Source of the DNA: Nonomuraea rubra
GTDB lineage: Bacteria; Actinomycetota; Actinomycetes; Streptosporangiales; Streptosporangiaceae
Length of the DNA: 64,000 bases
Assembly (NCBI RefSeq): GCF_014207985.1
Contig: NZ_JACHMI010000001.1
Span: forward strand, 5,253,001-5,317,000
Reading direction: 5' to 3'
Under the pieces are notes generated by a model that was given only the letters and a program-made list of their open reading frames with translations, was not told where the DNA came from and did not search any database. Shown here one piece after another: positions 57,258 to 64,000 of the stretch; the stretch's first letter is position 1; the number at the start of each line of letters is the position of its first letter. A program made the position numbers and the translations under genes.

Positions 57258-58355
57258 GGGCAGGACGCCCGCCGCCTCGCCGGGCAGGGTCAGGCTCAGG
57301 ACCTTGCCATACCTCTTCAGCAGCCGGGCCTTCCCCGTCCCGACGTCCACGGCGTAGAGGTCCCAGCCGCCCTTGCCGGAGTACCTGACCTCGACCTCGC
57401 GCGCGTCGCGCCAGGCGGTGGGGTGGACCATGCCGCGGTCGGAGGGCAGCCCGGTGACCGCGACCTGCCGCACGGTCCGTCCGGTCTTGACGTCGAGCAC
57501 GGTGATCACCGGCTCCGCGTCCCGGACGTCCTCGCTGTCGAGCGCGACCACCGTGCGCCCGTCCGGGGCGAGCTCGCTGGGGGCGATGAACTTGCCGTCG
57601 AACCGCACCGGCTTGCCGCCCCCGGTGACCGGCATGAACCACAGGTCCGTCTTGATGTAGCGGATCCACTGGACCACGCCGTCCTTGATGGTGACCGGCT
57701 CGTACTTGCCGTTGATCGTCGTCCGCTTCCCGGTCCGGGTGTCGATGAGCCGCCCCGGGTACCTGGTGCCCTCCCGCGGGTCGAAGACCAGGTAACGGCC
57801 GCCGTCGGACACCGCCAGCATGGAGCCGATCTCGATCTCCTCCTCCGGCAGCGGCACGGTCACCTCCGCCCCGGTCACCATGTCGCGCACCACGTGCCCC
57901 TGGGCCTGCCTGCTGTAGTAGGCGAAGGTGCGCCCGTCCCGGCTGAGCGCGACGGGAGCGTCGTGGTCCTCGGCGGTGCTGACGAGCGCCTGCGGCACCC
58001 GGTACGTCTTCCCCGCGCCCGTGACCACCCGCCACTCCACGTCGTCGCAGTCGATGCCACGCGGCTCGGCCACCCGCTTGCACGGCGTGTGGTAGGCGTG
58101 GCTCAGCACCCCCACGCCGCCCTCGGGCAGCTCGGGCACCACGACGGACTGCTGCGGCACGGCGGGGGCGGCGCTCCGCTGCCACGGCAACGTCACGGCG
58201 GCACTTGTCACCCCCACCACGGCCGCCGTCGCGGCGGCGGCCAGCGCCGTGGCGGTCCGCCGCCGGCGCCGGTGCCCGGCGATGGCCGCGTCCAGCAGGT
58301 CCACCAGGGGCGCTTCGGCGGCGATGCCGTCGAGAGCCTCGCGCAGCCGCGTCAT
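57255..58355 (-). CDS. membrane-anchored TolB-like beta-propeller protein
   Basis: This 366-residue protein has one TM near residues 35-55 (TATALAAAATAAVVGVTSAA) preceded by basic residues, and then a beta-propeller with WD/TolB-like strands (ALSRDGRTFAYYSRQ, AVSDGGRYLVFDPREG, ELAPDGRTVVALDSED). Its start ATG 58355 overlaps the sigma-factor stop (ATGA). It may sense the exterior and act with the sigma factor; it has no zinc-binding anti-sigma motif in its short cytoplasmic part. Confidence 0.75.
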   Translation of the reverse strand: MTRLREALDGIAAEAPLVDLLDAAIAGHRRRRRTATALAAAATAAVVGVTSAAVTLPWQRSAAPAVPQQSVVVPELPEGGVGVLSHAYHTPCKRVAEPRGIDCDDVEWRVVTGAGKTYRVPQALVSTAEDHDAPVALSRDGRTFAYYSRQAQGHVVRDMVTGAEVTVPLPEEEIEIGSMLAVSDGGRYLVFDPREGTRYPGRLIDTRTGKRTTINGKYEPVTIKDGVVQWIRYIKTDLWFMPVTGGGKPVRFDGKFIAPSELAPDGRTVVALDSEDVRDAEPVITVLDVKTGRTVRQVAVTGLPSDRGMVHPTAWRDAREVEVRYSGKGGWDLYAVDVGTGKARLLKRYGKVLSLTLPGEAAGVLP

Positions 58356-58870
58356 CGGGTCACCTCCGCGATCTGGGGGTCGTTCAGCAGGTGCGCCAGC
58401 TCGGGCGCGATCGTCCGCAGCCTGGCCAGCGCGTGGTGGGTCTGGCTCTTGACGTTGCCGATGGAGCAGCCCAGCACCTCCGCCGTCTGCGCCTCGGTCA
58501 GGTCCTCCCAGAACCGCAGCACGATCACGGCGCGCTGCCTGGGGCCCAGCTTGGCCAGCGCCTGCCGCAGCACGATGCGGTCGAGCGCGGCCTCGTCGCA
58601 GGAGGTGCCCCGCTCGGGCACCTCGGCGCTCGGCAGCTCGGGCCGCGGCCTGCGCCGCCAGGAGATGTACTGGTTGACCAGGGCCTTGCGGGTGTACGCC
58701 TCGGGGTTGCCGTCCCTGGACAGCCTGGCCCACTGGCCCACGACCTTGACCAGGACGCTCTGCAGCAGGTCCTCGGCGAGATGGGCGTCTCCCGTGAGCA
58801 GGTACGCCGTCCGCATCAGCGCTTGCTGGCGGGCGAGCACGAACTCGCGGAAGCCGTCGTGACGGTCCAA
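58352..58870 (-). CDS. SigE-family ECF sigma factor
   Basis: This 172-residue protein has region 2 (FREFVLARQQALMRTAYLLT, then GDAHLAEDLLQSVLVKV) and region 4 (LGPRQRAVIVLRFWEDLTEA, QTAEVLGCSIGNVKSQTHHA), typical of the actinobacterial SigE group. The TTG at 58870 is preceded by GAGAGGAG, the only good ribosome binding site, so TTG is the likely start. Its stop overlaps the TolB-like gene start, so the two are coupled. Confidence 0.84.
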   Translation of the reverse strand: MDRHDGFREFVLARQQALMRTAYLLTGDAHLAEDLLQSVLVKVVGQWARLSRDGNPEAYTRKALVNQYISWRRRPRPELPSAEVPERGTSCDEAALDRIVLRQALAKLGPRQRAVIVLRFWEDLTEAQTAEVLGCSIGNVKSQTHHALARLRTIAPELAHLLNDPQIAEVTR

Positions 58871-58933
58871 TGTGATCTCCTCTCGCCCGTTCCCAACGCC
58901 ACCCACCGGACGAAAGGTTGCACCCGGCAGCGA

Positions 58934-58967
58934 AAAAGGGGCCTGGCCGGGCGGCCAGGCCCCTTTT
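58934..58967 (-). terminator. intrinsic terminator after the aldo/keto reductase
   Basis: A 15-bp perfect stem (arms GGGGCCTGGCC/GGCCAGGCCCC) is flanked by A and T runs, so on the minus strand the hairpin ends in TTTTT. It lies just after the aldo/keto reductase stop at 58978 and before the sigma gene. Confidence 0.85.
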
Positions 58968-58977
58968 CCGCGCGCCG

Positions 58978-59844
58978 TCACCCGAGGCGGGAGAGCTCCT
59001 CCGGGGTCAGCTCCAGGGACGCGGCGGCGGCGGAGTCCACGATCGTCTCCGGGCGGCTGGCACCCGGGATGGGGATGACGACCGGGCTGCGGGCCAGCTC
59101 CCAGGCCAGGCAGACCTGCTGCGGGGTGACGCCGTGGGCGGCGGCGATCTCGGTGAAGGCGGCGTTGAGCTCGCGCAGCTCGCCGGTGCGGCCGATGCCG
59201 CCGAGCGGCGACCACGGCAGGAAGGCCAGCCCGAGCTCGGCGCACACGTCGATCTCCGGCTCGCTGGAGCGGAACCGCGGCGAGTACTCGTTCTGCACGC
59301 TCACCAGGCGGTCGCCCAGGATGGCGTGGGCGAGCCTGATCTGCTCCGGGTTCGCGTTCGAGATGCCCGCGAACCGGATCTTGCCCGCGTCGTGCAGCTC
59401 CTTCAGCGCCCCGATCGTCTCCTCGTACGGCACCTTCGGGTCGGGCCGGTGGTGCTGGTAGAGGCCGATGCTGTCCACCCCGAGCGCCTTCAGCGAGCGG
59501 TCGCAGGCCGCCCGCAGGTACGCCGGGCTGCCGTCCACGTCCCAGCCGGCGGGCGTGCGGGTGTGCCCGCCCTTGGTCGCGACCAGCACCGCGTCGGCGT
59601 CGCCGCCCCACAGGGACAGCGCCCGGGCCACCAGCCGCTCGTTGTGGCCGACATCCTCGTGGGACGGAGTGTAGGCGTCGGCCGTGTCGATCAAGGTGAT
59701 GCCGGCGTCGAGGGCGGCGTGGATCGTCCTGATCGACTGCTCCTCGTCCGGCATGTGACCGGCCACCGACATGGGCATGGCGCCGAGCCCGATGGCTCCT
59801 ACCCGCCGGTCGCCGATGGTGCGCGTTGTCATGGTGTTGTGCAT
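58978..59844 (-). CDS. aldo/keto reductase
   Basis: This 288-residue enzyme has IGLGAMPMSVAGHM, FDTADAY-type ITLIDTADAYTPSHE (Asp/Tyr), VATKGGHTR (Lys) and IGLYQHHRPDP (His), with IPGASRPETIVDSAAAA for NADPH. It has the full catalytic tetrad, unlike the AKR at 12136. A 19-bp-spaced MerR-type promoter lies upstream. The ATG at 59844 is used; an ATG at 59832 is possible. The substrate is unknown. Confidence 0.87.
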   Translation of the reverse strand: MHNTMTTRTIGDRRVGAIGLGAMPMSVAGHMPDEEQSIRTIHAALDAGITLIDTADAYTPSHEDVGHNERLVARALSLWGGDADAVLVATKGGHTRTPAGWDVDGSPAYLRAACDRSLKALGVDSIGLYQHHRPDPKVPYEETIGALKELHDAGKIRFAGISNANPEQIRLAHAILGDRLVSVQNEYSPRFRSSEPEIDVCAELGLAFLPWSPLGGIGRTGELRELNAAFTEIAAAHGVTPQQVCLAWELARSPVVIPIPGASRPETIVDSAAAASLELTPEELSRLG

Positions 59845-59861
59845 GGGGACCAGCTTGGCTC

Positions 59862-59877
59862 CTGGAGCGCACTCCAG
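59862..59877 (-). promoter_or_regulatory. MerR-type operator/promoter of the aldo/keto reductase
   Basis: CTGGAG-CGCA-CTCCAG is a perfect inverted repeat. On the minus strand it sits between TTGACC (-35) and CAAGCT (-10) with a 19-bp spacer, as in MerR-regulated promoters. No MerR gene is in the window. Confidence 0.6.
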
Positions 59878-59932
59878 GTCAACCGCCTCAGCCGCGACCC
59901 ATTGGAACAGGTGAGGGGCGGTGGGTGGATCG

Positions 59933-61267
59933 TCACATGCCGCCCGAGGTGTGCTCGTCGGCGCCACGATAGGTGTACAGGTCGTCGACGAACTTGCGCT
60001 TCAGCGCCGGGACCCGGCCGGTCACCCCGAAGAAGGCGCGCGTCATCGCCAGCGCCGCGCGGCCGATGACCGGCTTGTGGATGGCGGCGTCGCCGTTCAT
60101 GCGGGCCAGCGAGTCCTTCACGCGGGCGAAGCCGTACGGGATCATCTCCCGCTCGTACGCGGCCACGGCGTCCAGGACCTGCTTGCCGCTGGTGAGCTGC
60201 CGGCACAGCAGCATGGCGTCGCGCAGCGCGGTGTTGGCGCCGACACCCTGGCCGGGCGTCATGGTGTGGATGGCGTCGCCGAGCAGGGTCACGTTCGTGC
60301 TCCGCCACGGCTCGACGGGCACGGAGGTGCGGATGTTGACGGGGAAGCAGGTCTCCGGCTCCGCCAGCGCGAACAGCCTGCGCAGGTCGGGGTGCCAGCT
60401 TCCGGTCATGCCGAGGGCCACCTCGACCAGCTCCTTGCCGTCCATCCGCATGACGTCTGCGGGGAACCTGCGTGCCGCCGCCGAAAGGCCCCAGTTGATG
60501 TAGTCGCGGGTGTTGTCGTAGAGCAGGCCGGGCCAGCGCTCGATCAGCTCCCGCTCGTTGCCGCCCACGCCGTGCTTGAGCCCGCCGTCCCGGTCCCACT
60601 TGAACTCCATGACGTGCCAGATGCAGAACAGGCCGCCGGGGGCGAACACCGAGGAGATGCCGTGGAACATCTCCGGCGTGAGCAGGGCCCTGGTCTCCTC
60701 GGTGACCGGCACCTTGGCGGAGATGGCCACGATGCCGGAGTCCTTGATCCCGGCGTGCGGCAGGTACTGGCGGCGTACGCGGGAGCCGGTGCCGTCGGCG
60801 GCCACCAGCAGGTCGCCCGTCGCGCTGGTGCCGTCGGCGAAGTGCGCGGTGACGGTGCCGTCGCCGTGCTGCTCGTAGCGGGTGAACTCCTTGCCGAAGT
60901 GCACCACGTCCTCCATCCCCGTCAGCAGGACCTGGCGCAGCGTCATCCGGGAGACCGAGCGCTCGCTGTTGACGGGGTCGTCGTCGGGCCGCAGCGGGAA
61001 CGAGGCGGTGACGCGGCGCTTCTCGGTCAGGACGTTGAAGTAGCGGGGAGCGCGGGCGCAGGTGGCGAGGAAGGTGCCGAACAGCTCGGGCGGCAGGCAC
61101 TCGCGCAGTGCCCGGTTGCCCGCGGAGTCGATGCCGACGCGGTAGCCGTACAGGTTGTCGGTCCTGGTGCGGTCGCGCTCGTAGACGGCGACGGACACGC
61201 CGGCCCGCCGCAGGCCGTGCGCCAGGCACATGCCGCCGGTCCCGGCGCCGATCACGATGACGTGCAT
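59933..61267 (-). CDS. FAD-dependent monooxygenase (TetX/PHBH-like)
   Basis: This 444-residue flavoprotein has GAGTGGMCLAHGLRRAGV (dinucleotide motif), the GD motif LLGDAIHTMTPGQGVGANTA and DLLVAADGTGSRVR (DG motif). It belongs to the class A flavin monooxygenases that oxidise aromatics or tetracyclines. CAAGGAGAC precedes the ATG at 61267. It is divergent from the MarR gene at 61337, which probably represses it through operators between them. The substrate is unknown. Confidence 0.85.
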   Translation of the reverse strand: MHVIVIGAGTGGMCLAHGLRRAGVSVAVYERDRTRTDNLYGYRVGIDSAGNRALRECLPPELFGTFLATCARAPRYFNVLTEKRRVTASFPLRPDDDPVNSERSVSRMTLRQVLLTGMEDVVHFGKEFTRYEQHGDGTVTAHFADGTSATGDLLVAADGTGSRVRRQYLPHAGIKDSGIVAISAKVPVTEETRALLTPEMFHGISSVFAPGGLFCIWHVMEFKWDRDGGLKHGVGGNERELIERWPGLLYDNTRDYINWGLSAAARRFPADVMRMDGKELVEVALGMTGSWHPDLRRLFALAEPETCFPVNIRTSVPVEPWRSTNVTLLGDAIHTMTPGQGVGANTALRDAMLLCRQLTSGKQVLDAVAAYEREMIPYGFARVKDSLARMNGDAAIHKPVIGRAALAMTRAFFGVTGRVPALKRKFVDDLYTYRGADEHTSGGM

Positions 61268-61290
61268 GGAAGTCTCCTTGGAGGTCATGT

Positions 61291-61344
61291 ATCTTGATGT
61301 TCGAGACATATTTATCTTGAGAGGCAAGAAGCTTGAATGTCAAG
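61291..61344. promoter_or_regulatory. three MarR-type operators, the last across the start codon
   Basis: ATCTTGATGTTCGAGAC (61291-61307), ATCTTGAGAGGCAAGAA (61314-61330) and CTTGA-ATG-TCAAG (61332-61344) are inverted repeats of the MarR type. The last contains the ATG at 61337. They should repress both the monooxygenase and marR. Confidence 0.7.
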
Positions 61345-61834
61345 TGAAAAGCTGGACGAGCTGAGAGCCGCCGTCGCCCAGGAGATGCAGCACATGCAGG
61401 CGGCGGTGGACGCCTACGACGAGGCCGCCGCGAACTTCCTCGGCGTGAACCGCACCGACCTGCGCTGCCTGGAGATCCTCGGGAGCCAGGGCCCGGTCAC
61501 GCCCAGCGTCCTCGGCCCCGCGCTCGGCCTGACCACGGGCAGCGTCACCGCGATGCTCGACAGGCTGGAGAAGCTGGGCTACCTCACCCGCTCGCCGGAC
61601 CCGTCCGACCGGCGCAAGGTCGTCGTACGGATCACCGAGGAGGCCGCCACGAAGGCGTGGGAGCTGTACGGGCCCATCGCCACCGAGGGGGAGGCGGTGA
61701 TGGCCGAGTTCGGCGCCGCCGAGCTGGAACGCGTGCGGCTCTTCCTGAGCCGTTCCCGTGAGCTGTACGAACGGCACCTCGAACGCGTCCGCGCGGAGCC
61801 GGCGAAGCAGGGGCGGCGGCGGGCGCGCGGCTGA
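61337..61834 (+). CDS. MarR-family regulator
   Basis: This 165-residue protein has the MarR fold with DLRCLEILGSQGPVTPSVLG, then LTTGSVTAMLDRLEKLGYLT, and the wing RSPDPSDRRKVVVR. It is divergent from the FAD monooxygenase and has three operators in the 69-bp gap, the last covering its own start codon, so autorepression and repression of the monooxygenase are likely. The ligand is unknown. Confidence 0.87.
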   Translation: MSSEKLDELRAAVAQEMQHMQAAVDAYDEAAANFLGVNRTDLRCLEILGSQGPVTPSVLGPALGLTTGSVTAMLDRLEKLGYLTRSPDPSDRRKVVVRITEEAATKAWELYGPIATEGEAVMAEFGAAELERVRLFLSRSRELYERHLERVRAEPAKQGRRRARG

Positions 61835-61983
61835 GGGCCCGTCGTACCGCGATCGGCGGAGCCTTTCGTTTTCCGGACGAACGGCGGCGTAACGGTTCGC
61901 CGCGTGACCTGACCGGCGCGGCCGGGCGAGGCGATCGTGGAGGTGGCTCCAGCGAGTCCCTGGCGAGGGAAGGGCGAGGTGCG

Positions 61984-62265
61984 ATGCAGGCCGCGGGCTG
62001 TGATCCGACCGCTCGGCACGTTGCGGGTCCCCCTCCCGCGGAGCAGGCGGCGCAGGTGCGCGCCGCCGCGGAGAAGGCCATGCTCCGGGCACGCGAGATC
62101 AGGGCCGACTCCAGGCGCATCGCGGCCGAGGGGCGGCGGATCCGGGGCGAGCTCGCCGCGCAGCGCGAACGCCTCAGCGCCGGCTTCCTCGCGATCCGCC
62201 TGCGGAGGGCCGAGCGGGACTGGGGCGAGGCCGGATGGCCCCTGACCGATGAGGTCAGGTGGTGA
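61984..62265 (+). CDS. hypothetical 93-residue coiled-coil protein
   Basis: This small protein is rich in Arg, Ala and Glu in heptad-like order (AAQVRAAAEKAMLRAREIRA, then EGRRIRGELAAQRERLSA). Codon third positions are strongly G/C after residue 30. CGAGG precedes the ATG at 61984. It overlaps the convergent AraC gene by 11 bases. A GCGGCG...CGCCGC hairpin lies upstream near 61887. No family is known. Confidence 0.55.
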   Translation: MQAAGCDPTARHVAGPPPAEQAAQVRAAAEKAMLRAREIRADSRRIAAEGRRIRGELAAQRERLSAGFLAIRLRRAERDWGEAGWPLTDEVRW

Positions 62266-63235
62266 GGGTGGCGCGGGGCGGACGGCCGTAGACGCTGCGG
62301 TAGTAGGCGGAGAACCGGCCCGGATGGTAGAAGCCCCACCGGGCGGCGATGGCGCCGACGGTGGCGCCGCCGGCGGGATCGGCGGCCAGCAGGTCGGCGT
62401 GGGCCGCGGCCAGCCGCAGCCGGCGCACGTACCCCATCGGCGTGGTGCCGTGGTGGCGGCGGAAGGCGTACTGCACGGCCCGGGGAGTGGCGCAGGCGGC
62501 CGCCGCGATGCCGGCCAGCGACAGGTCGGGCTCCGCGAAGTGCGCGTCGATGTAGCCGACGGCCAGGCGCAGCACGGCAGGGGTGCCGTCGGCGCGGTCG
62601 GCCGGAATCTCGTCCTGCAGCGTCAGGGTGGTGGGGAACGCGGCCAGGACGGCGGCCGCCAGCAGCCGTGCCGCGTTGCCGACGACGAGGGGATGCTCGG
62701 CCGCGGGGCCGGTCAGCAGCCCGTCGGTGAGGGCGATCGTGTCGGCGACCATCCGGGAGGCGGCGGGGCCGAGTGCCGAGCGCGACAGCAGCCGCGGCGG
62801 TTCGGCGGAGCCGTTCGCACGGGTGCCGGCGACGTCGGCGAGCAGGCCGAGGGGCAGCGTCACGGTACGGATGCGCAGGTCCTCGGCGCGCGAGACGAGG
62901 CTGTCCCGGGGGAAGGTGGCCATCAGCGCGTCGCCGGGGCCGTAGTGGCTGACGGCGTCCCCGTCGTCGATCGTGACCCTGCCGCTCACGACGACGCCGG
63001 CCCGGACGGTGTCGATGTTCTGGTTACGGCAGGAGAAGGAGCCCGGGATGGACAGGTCGGTGGTCTGGAAGGACCCGGCATCCGCGGTGGACACCGCCAG
63101 CCGGGCCGGGCCGTCGCTGATCGAGCCCATCAGCAAGCGGCTGCCGTAGACCCGGCTCAGCCACTCGCGGACCTCCTGCGGGTCATCGGTGACGTACCGG
63201 GCCAGGGCCGACACGGTGGATCGCGGTGCGCTCAC
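62255..63235 (-). CDS. AraC-family regulator
   Basis: This 326-residue protein has an N-terminal ligand domain of the AraC-binding-domain type (VSGRVTIDDGDAVSHYGPGD) and a C-terminal AraC HTH pair (LSLAGIAAAACATPRAVQYA, ATVGAIAARWGFYHPGRFSA). GGAGGGGGG precedes the GTG at 63235, with alternative GTGs at 63241 and 63244. Its target is not clear; it is convergent with the small coiled-coil gene and divergent from the LacI promoter region. Confidence 0.83.
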   Translation of the reverse strand: MSAPRSTVSALARYVTDDPQEVREWLSRVYGSRLLMGSISDGPARLAVSTADAGSFQTTDLSIPGSFSCRNQNIDTVRAGVVVSGRVTIDDGDAVSHYGPGDALMATFPRDSLVSRAEDLRIRTVTLPLGLLADVAGTRANGSAEPPRLLSRSALGPAASRMVADTIALTDGLLTGPAAEHPLVVGNAARLLAAAVLAAFPTTLTLQDEIPADRADGTPAVLRLAVGYIDAHFAEPDLSLAGIAAAACATPRAVQYAFRRHHGTTPMGYVRRLRLAAAHADLLAADPAGGATVGAIAARWGFYHPGRFSAYYRSVYGRPPRATLTT

Positions 63236-63394
63236 GGGCACCACCCCCCTCCGCGGGGGCGGCGCCCGTCACGGAGCAGACGAGCCGCGCGTACCCGCTC
63301 GAACACCCTTCGTGCCCGTGAGAGTACTGCGGATCGATCGCGAAACGAAGGGCTCCGCCGCCATGTTCGCGCTCGGGTGAGGGCGGGCGTGCCC

Positions 63395-63448
63395 TTGACA
63401 AGGGTGTCGCCGGGCACGCACAGTACTAGCCACTGACTACGTAGTCAG
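63395..63448 (+). promoter_or_regulatory. LacI gene promoter and 16-bp palindromic operator
   Basis: TTGACA (63395-63400) is a perfect -35. CTGACTAC-GTAGTCAG (63433-63448) is a perfect palindrome 16 bp before the start codon, and is the likely autoregulatory operator. TACTAG at 63424 could be the -10, although the spacer is long. Confidence 0.6.
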
Positions 63449-63464
63449 ACGCGAGGAGCTGCGC

Positions 63465-64000
63465 ATGTCCGAGACCCGCCGCAGGCCTCCCGGCAGTACG
63501 GACGTCGCCAGGCTGGCCGGGGTGTCGCAGAAGACGGTCTCGCGGGTGATGAACGGCGAGCCGTACGTGAGCGACGAGATCCGCGAGCGCGTCCTCGCGG
63601 CGGCGCGCGAGCTCGGCTACCGCCGCAACACCGCGGCCCGCGCGCTCAACCTGGGCCGCTTCCACCGCATCGGCGTGGTCTCGCTCGGCAGCGCCCTGTA
63701 CGGCCCGGCCTCGCAGCTCATCGAGCTGGAGCGGCGGACCAGGGCGATCGGCTACGCGTTCAGCGTGGTGAACACCCTCGAGGGCGACGACGGCGGCGTG
63801 GCCAGGGCCGTGGAGTCCCTGCTGGAGCAGGGCGTGGACGGCATCGTGCTGTCCGAGCCGATCGACGTCGGCGAGGAACTGCGCATCGAGCCCGGCGTGC
63901 CGGTGCTCAGCCTGGGGCCGCTGCCCGGGCTCGCCGGCCCCGACGTGATCATCAACAGCCCGTCCAACGTGGACGCGGGCCGCGAGGCCACCGCGCACCT
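63465..64000 (+). CDS. LacI-family regulator, truncated by the window
   Basis: The visible ~178 residues have the LacI HTH (STDVARLAGVSQKTVSRVMN, then NTAARALNLGR) and the start of the periplasmic-binding-protein-like domain (RIGVVSLGSALYGPASQLIE). GCGAGGAGCTGCGC precedes the ATG at 63465. It should bind the 63433-63448 palindrome and sugars. It continues past 64000. Confidence 0.85.
   Translation, partial: MSETRRRPPGSTDVARLAGVSQKTVSRVMNGEPYVSDEIRERVLAAARELGYRRNTAARALNLGRFHRIGVVSLGSALYGPASQLIELERRTRAIGYAFSVVNTLEGDDGGVARAVESLLEQGVDGIVLSEPIDVGEELRIEPGVPVLSLGPLPGLAGPDVIINSPSNVDAGREATAH

Noticed and set aside
1..64000. tRNA or rRNA genes
   Set aside because: No cloverleaf or rRNA-like stretch was recognised by eye. 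A tRNAscan-SE run would settle this.

Overview
This is a high-GC chromosomal segment from a filamentous actinomycete. The codon third positions are strongly G/C, GTG starts are common, many genes overlap by 4 bases, and several genes look leaderless. MmyB-type, XRE-cupin, DUF1684, DUF4383 and DUF1707 proteins, SigJ/ECF41-like sigma factors and F420-type oxidoreductases are all typical of Streptomycetales, Streptosporangiales and Pseudonocardiales. A Streptosporangiaceae-like host (Nonomuraea or a relative) is my best guess, but this is inference. I saw no rRNA, tRNA, CRISPR array or intact mobile element.

Layout. 0-13.5 kb is accessory metabolism with local regulators: an MmyB-type regulator, a MarR, a STAND ATPase with palindromes upstream, an epoxide hydrolase/Dabb pair divergent from a TetR, an XRE-cupin regulator divergent from an MFS exporter plus a DUF1684 protein, a GPH sugar symporter coupled to a ChbG-type deacetylase, an aldo/keto reductase and a VOC protein.

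13.5-24.4 kb is the most interesting part. It is a complete OleABCD set (thiolase-like OleA, alpha/beta hydrolase OleB, beta-lactone synthetase OleC, ketoreductase OleD) with its own acyl carrier protein, a KAS II, an MMPL exporter, an ICMT/PEMT-like membrane methyltransferase and two small secreted paralogues whose last residue is Cys. Two copies of a 78-bp promoter element (69/78 identical) precede the first secreted protein and the ACP operon. The set looks like a dedicated long-chain olefin or beta-lactone pathway with export. A carotenoid-cleavage-type oxygenase follows.

26-37 kb: a secreted hydrolase coupled to a shortened acyltransferase-like membrane protein, an SDR divergent from a second MmyB regulator across a 49-bp direct repeat, a decayed WD40 gene end among tandem repeats, a GH25 lysozyme under a cyclic di-AMP (ydaO-type) riboswitch, a DUF4383 protein with an intrinsic terminator, a HEAT-repeat protein and a large secreted GH78 alpha-L-rhamnosidase.

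37-46 kb: two ECF sigma factors with C-terminal SnoaL-like domains, each beside VOC or SDR genes and TGTCACA motifs; a tandem UspA protein and a CBS-BON protein with DosR-like boxes; a secreted Cys-rich protein; and a TauE permease. 46-52 kb: an LLM oxidoreductase, a DUF899 protein, and an operon of a YbdK-like carboxylate-amine ligase, an asparagine-synthase-type amidotransferase and an S9 peptidase, likely a dipeptide-amide pathway. 52-64 kb: a GlxA-like regulator divergent from an MFS permease, a secreted GDPD, a DUF1707 protein, a tyrosine recombinase relative lacking key catalytic residues, a SigE-type sigma factor coupled to a membrane-anchored TolB-like protein, a MerR-type promoter on an aldo/keto reductase, an FAD monooxygenase divergent from a MarR with three operators, an AraC regulator, and the start of a LacI regulator that runs off the window.

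Short tandem repeats that include stop codons occur at several gene ends, each with its own sequence. This suggests local duplication at 3' ends.
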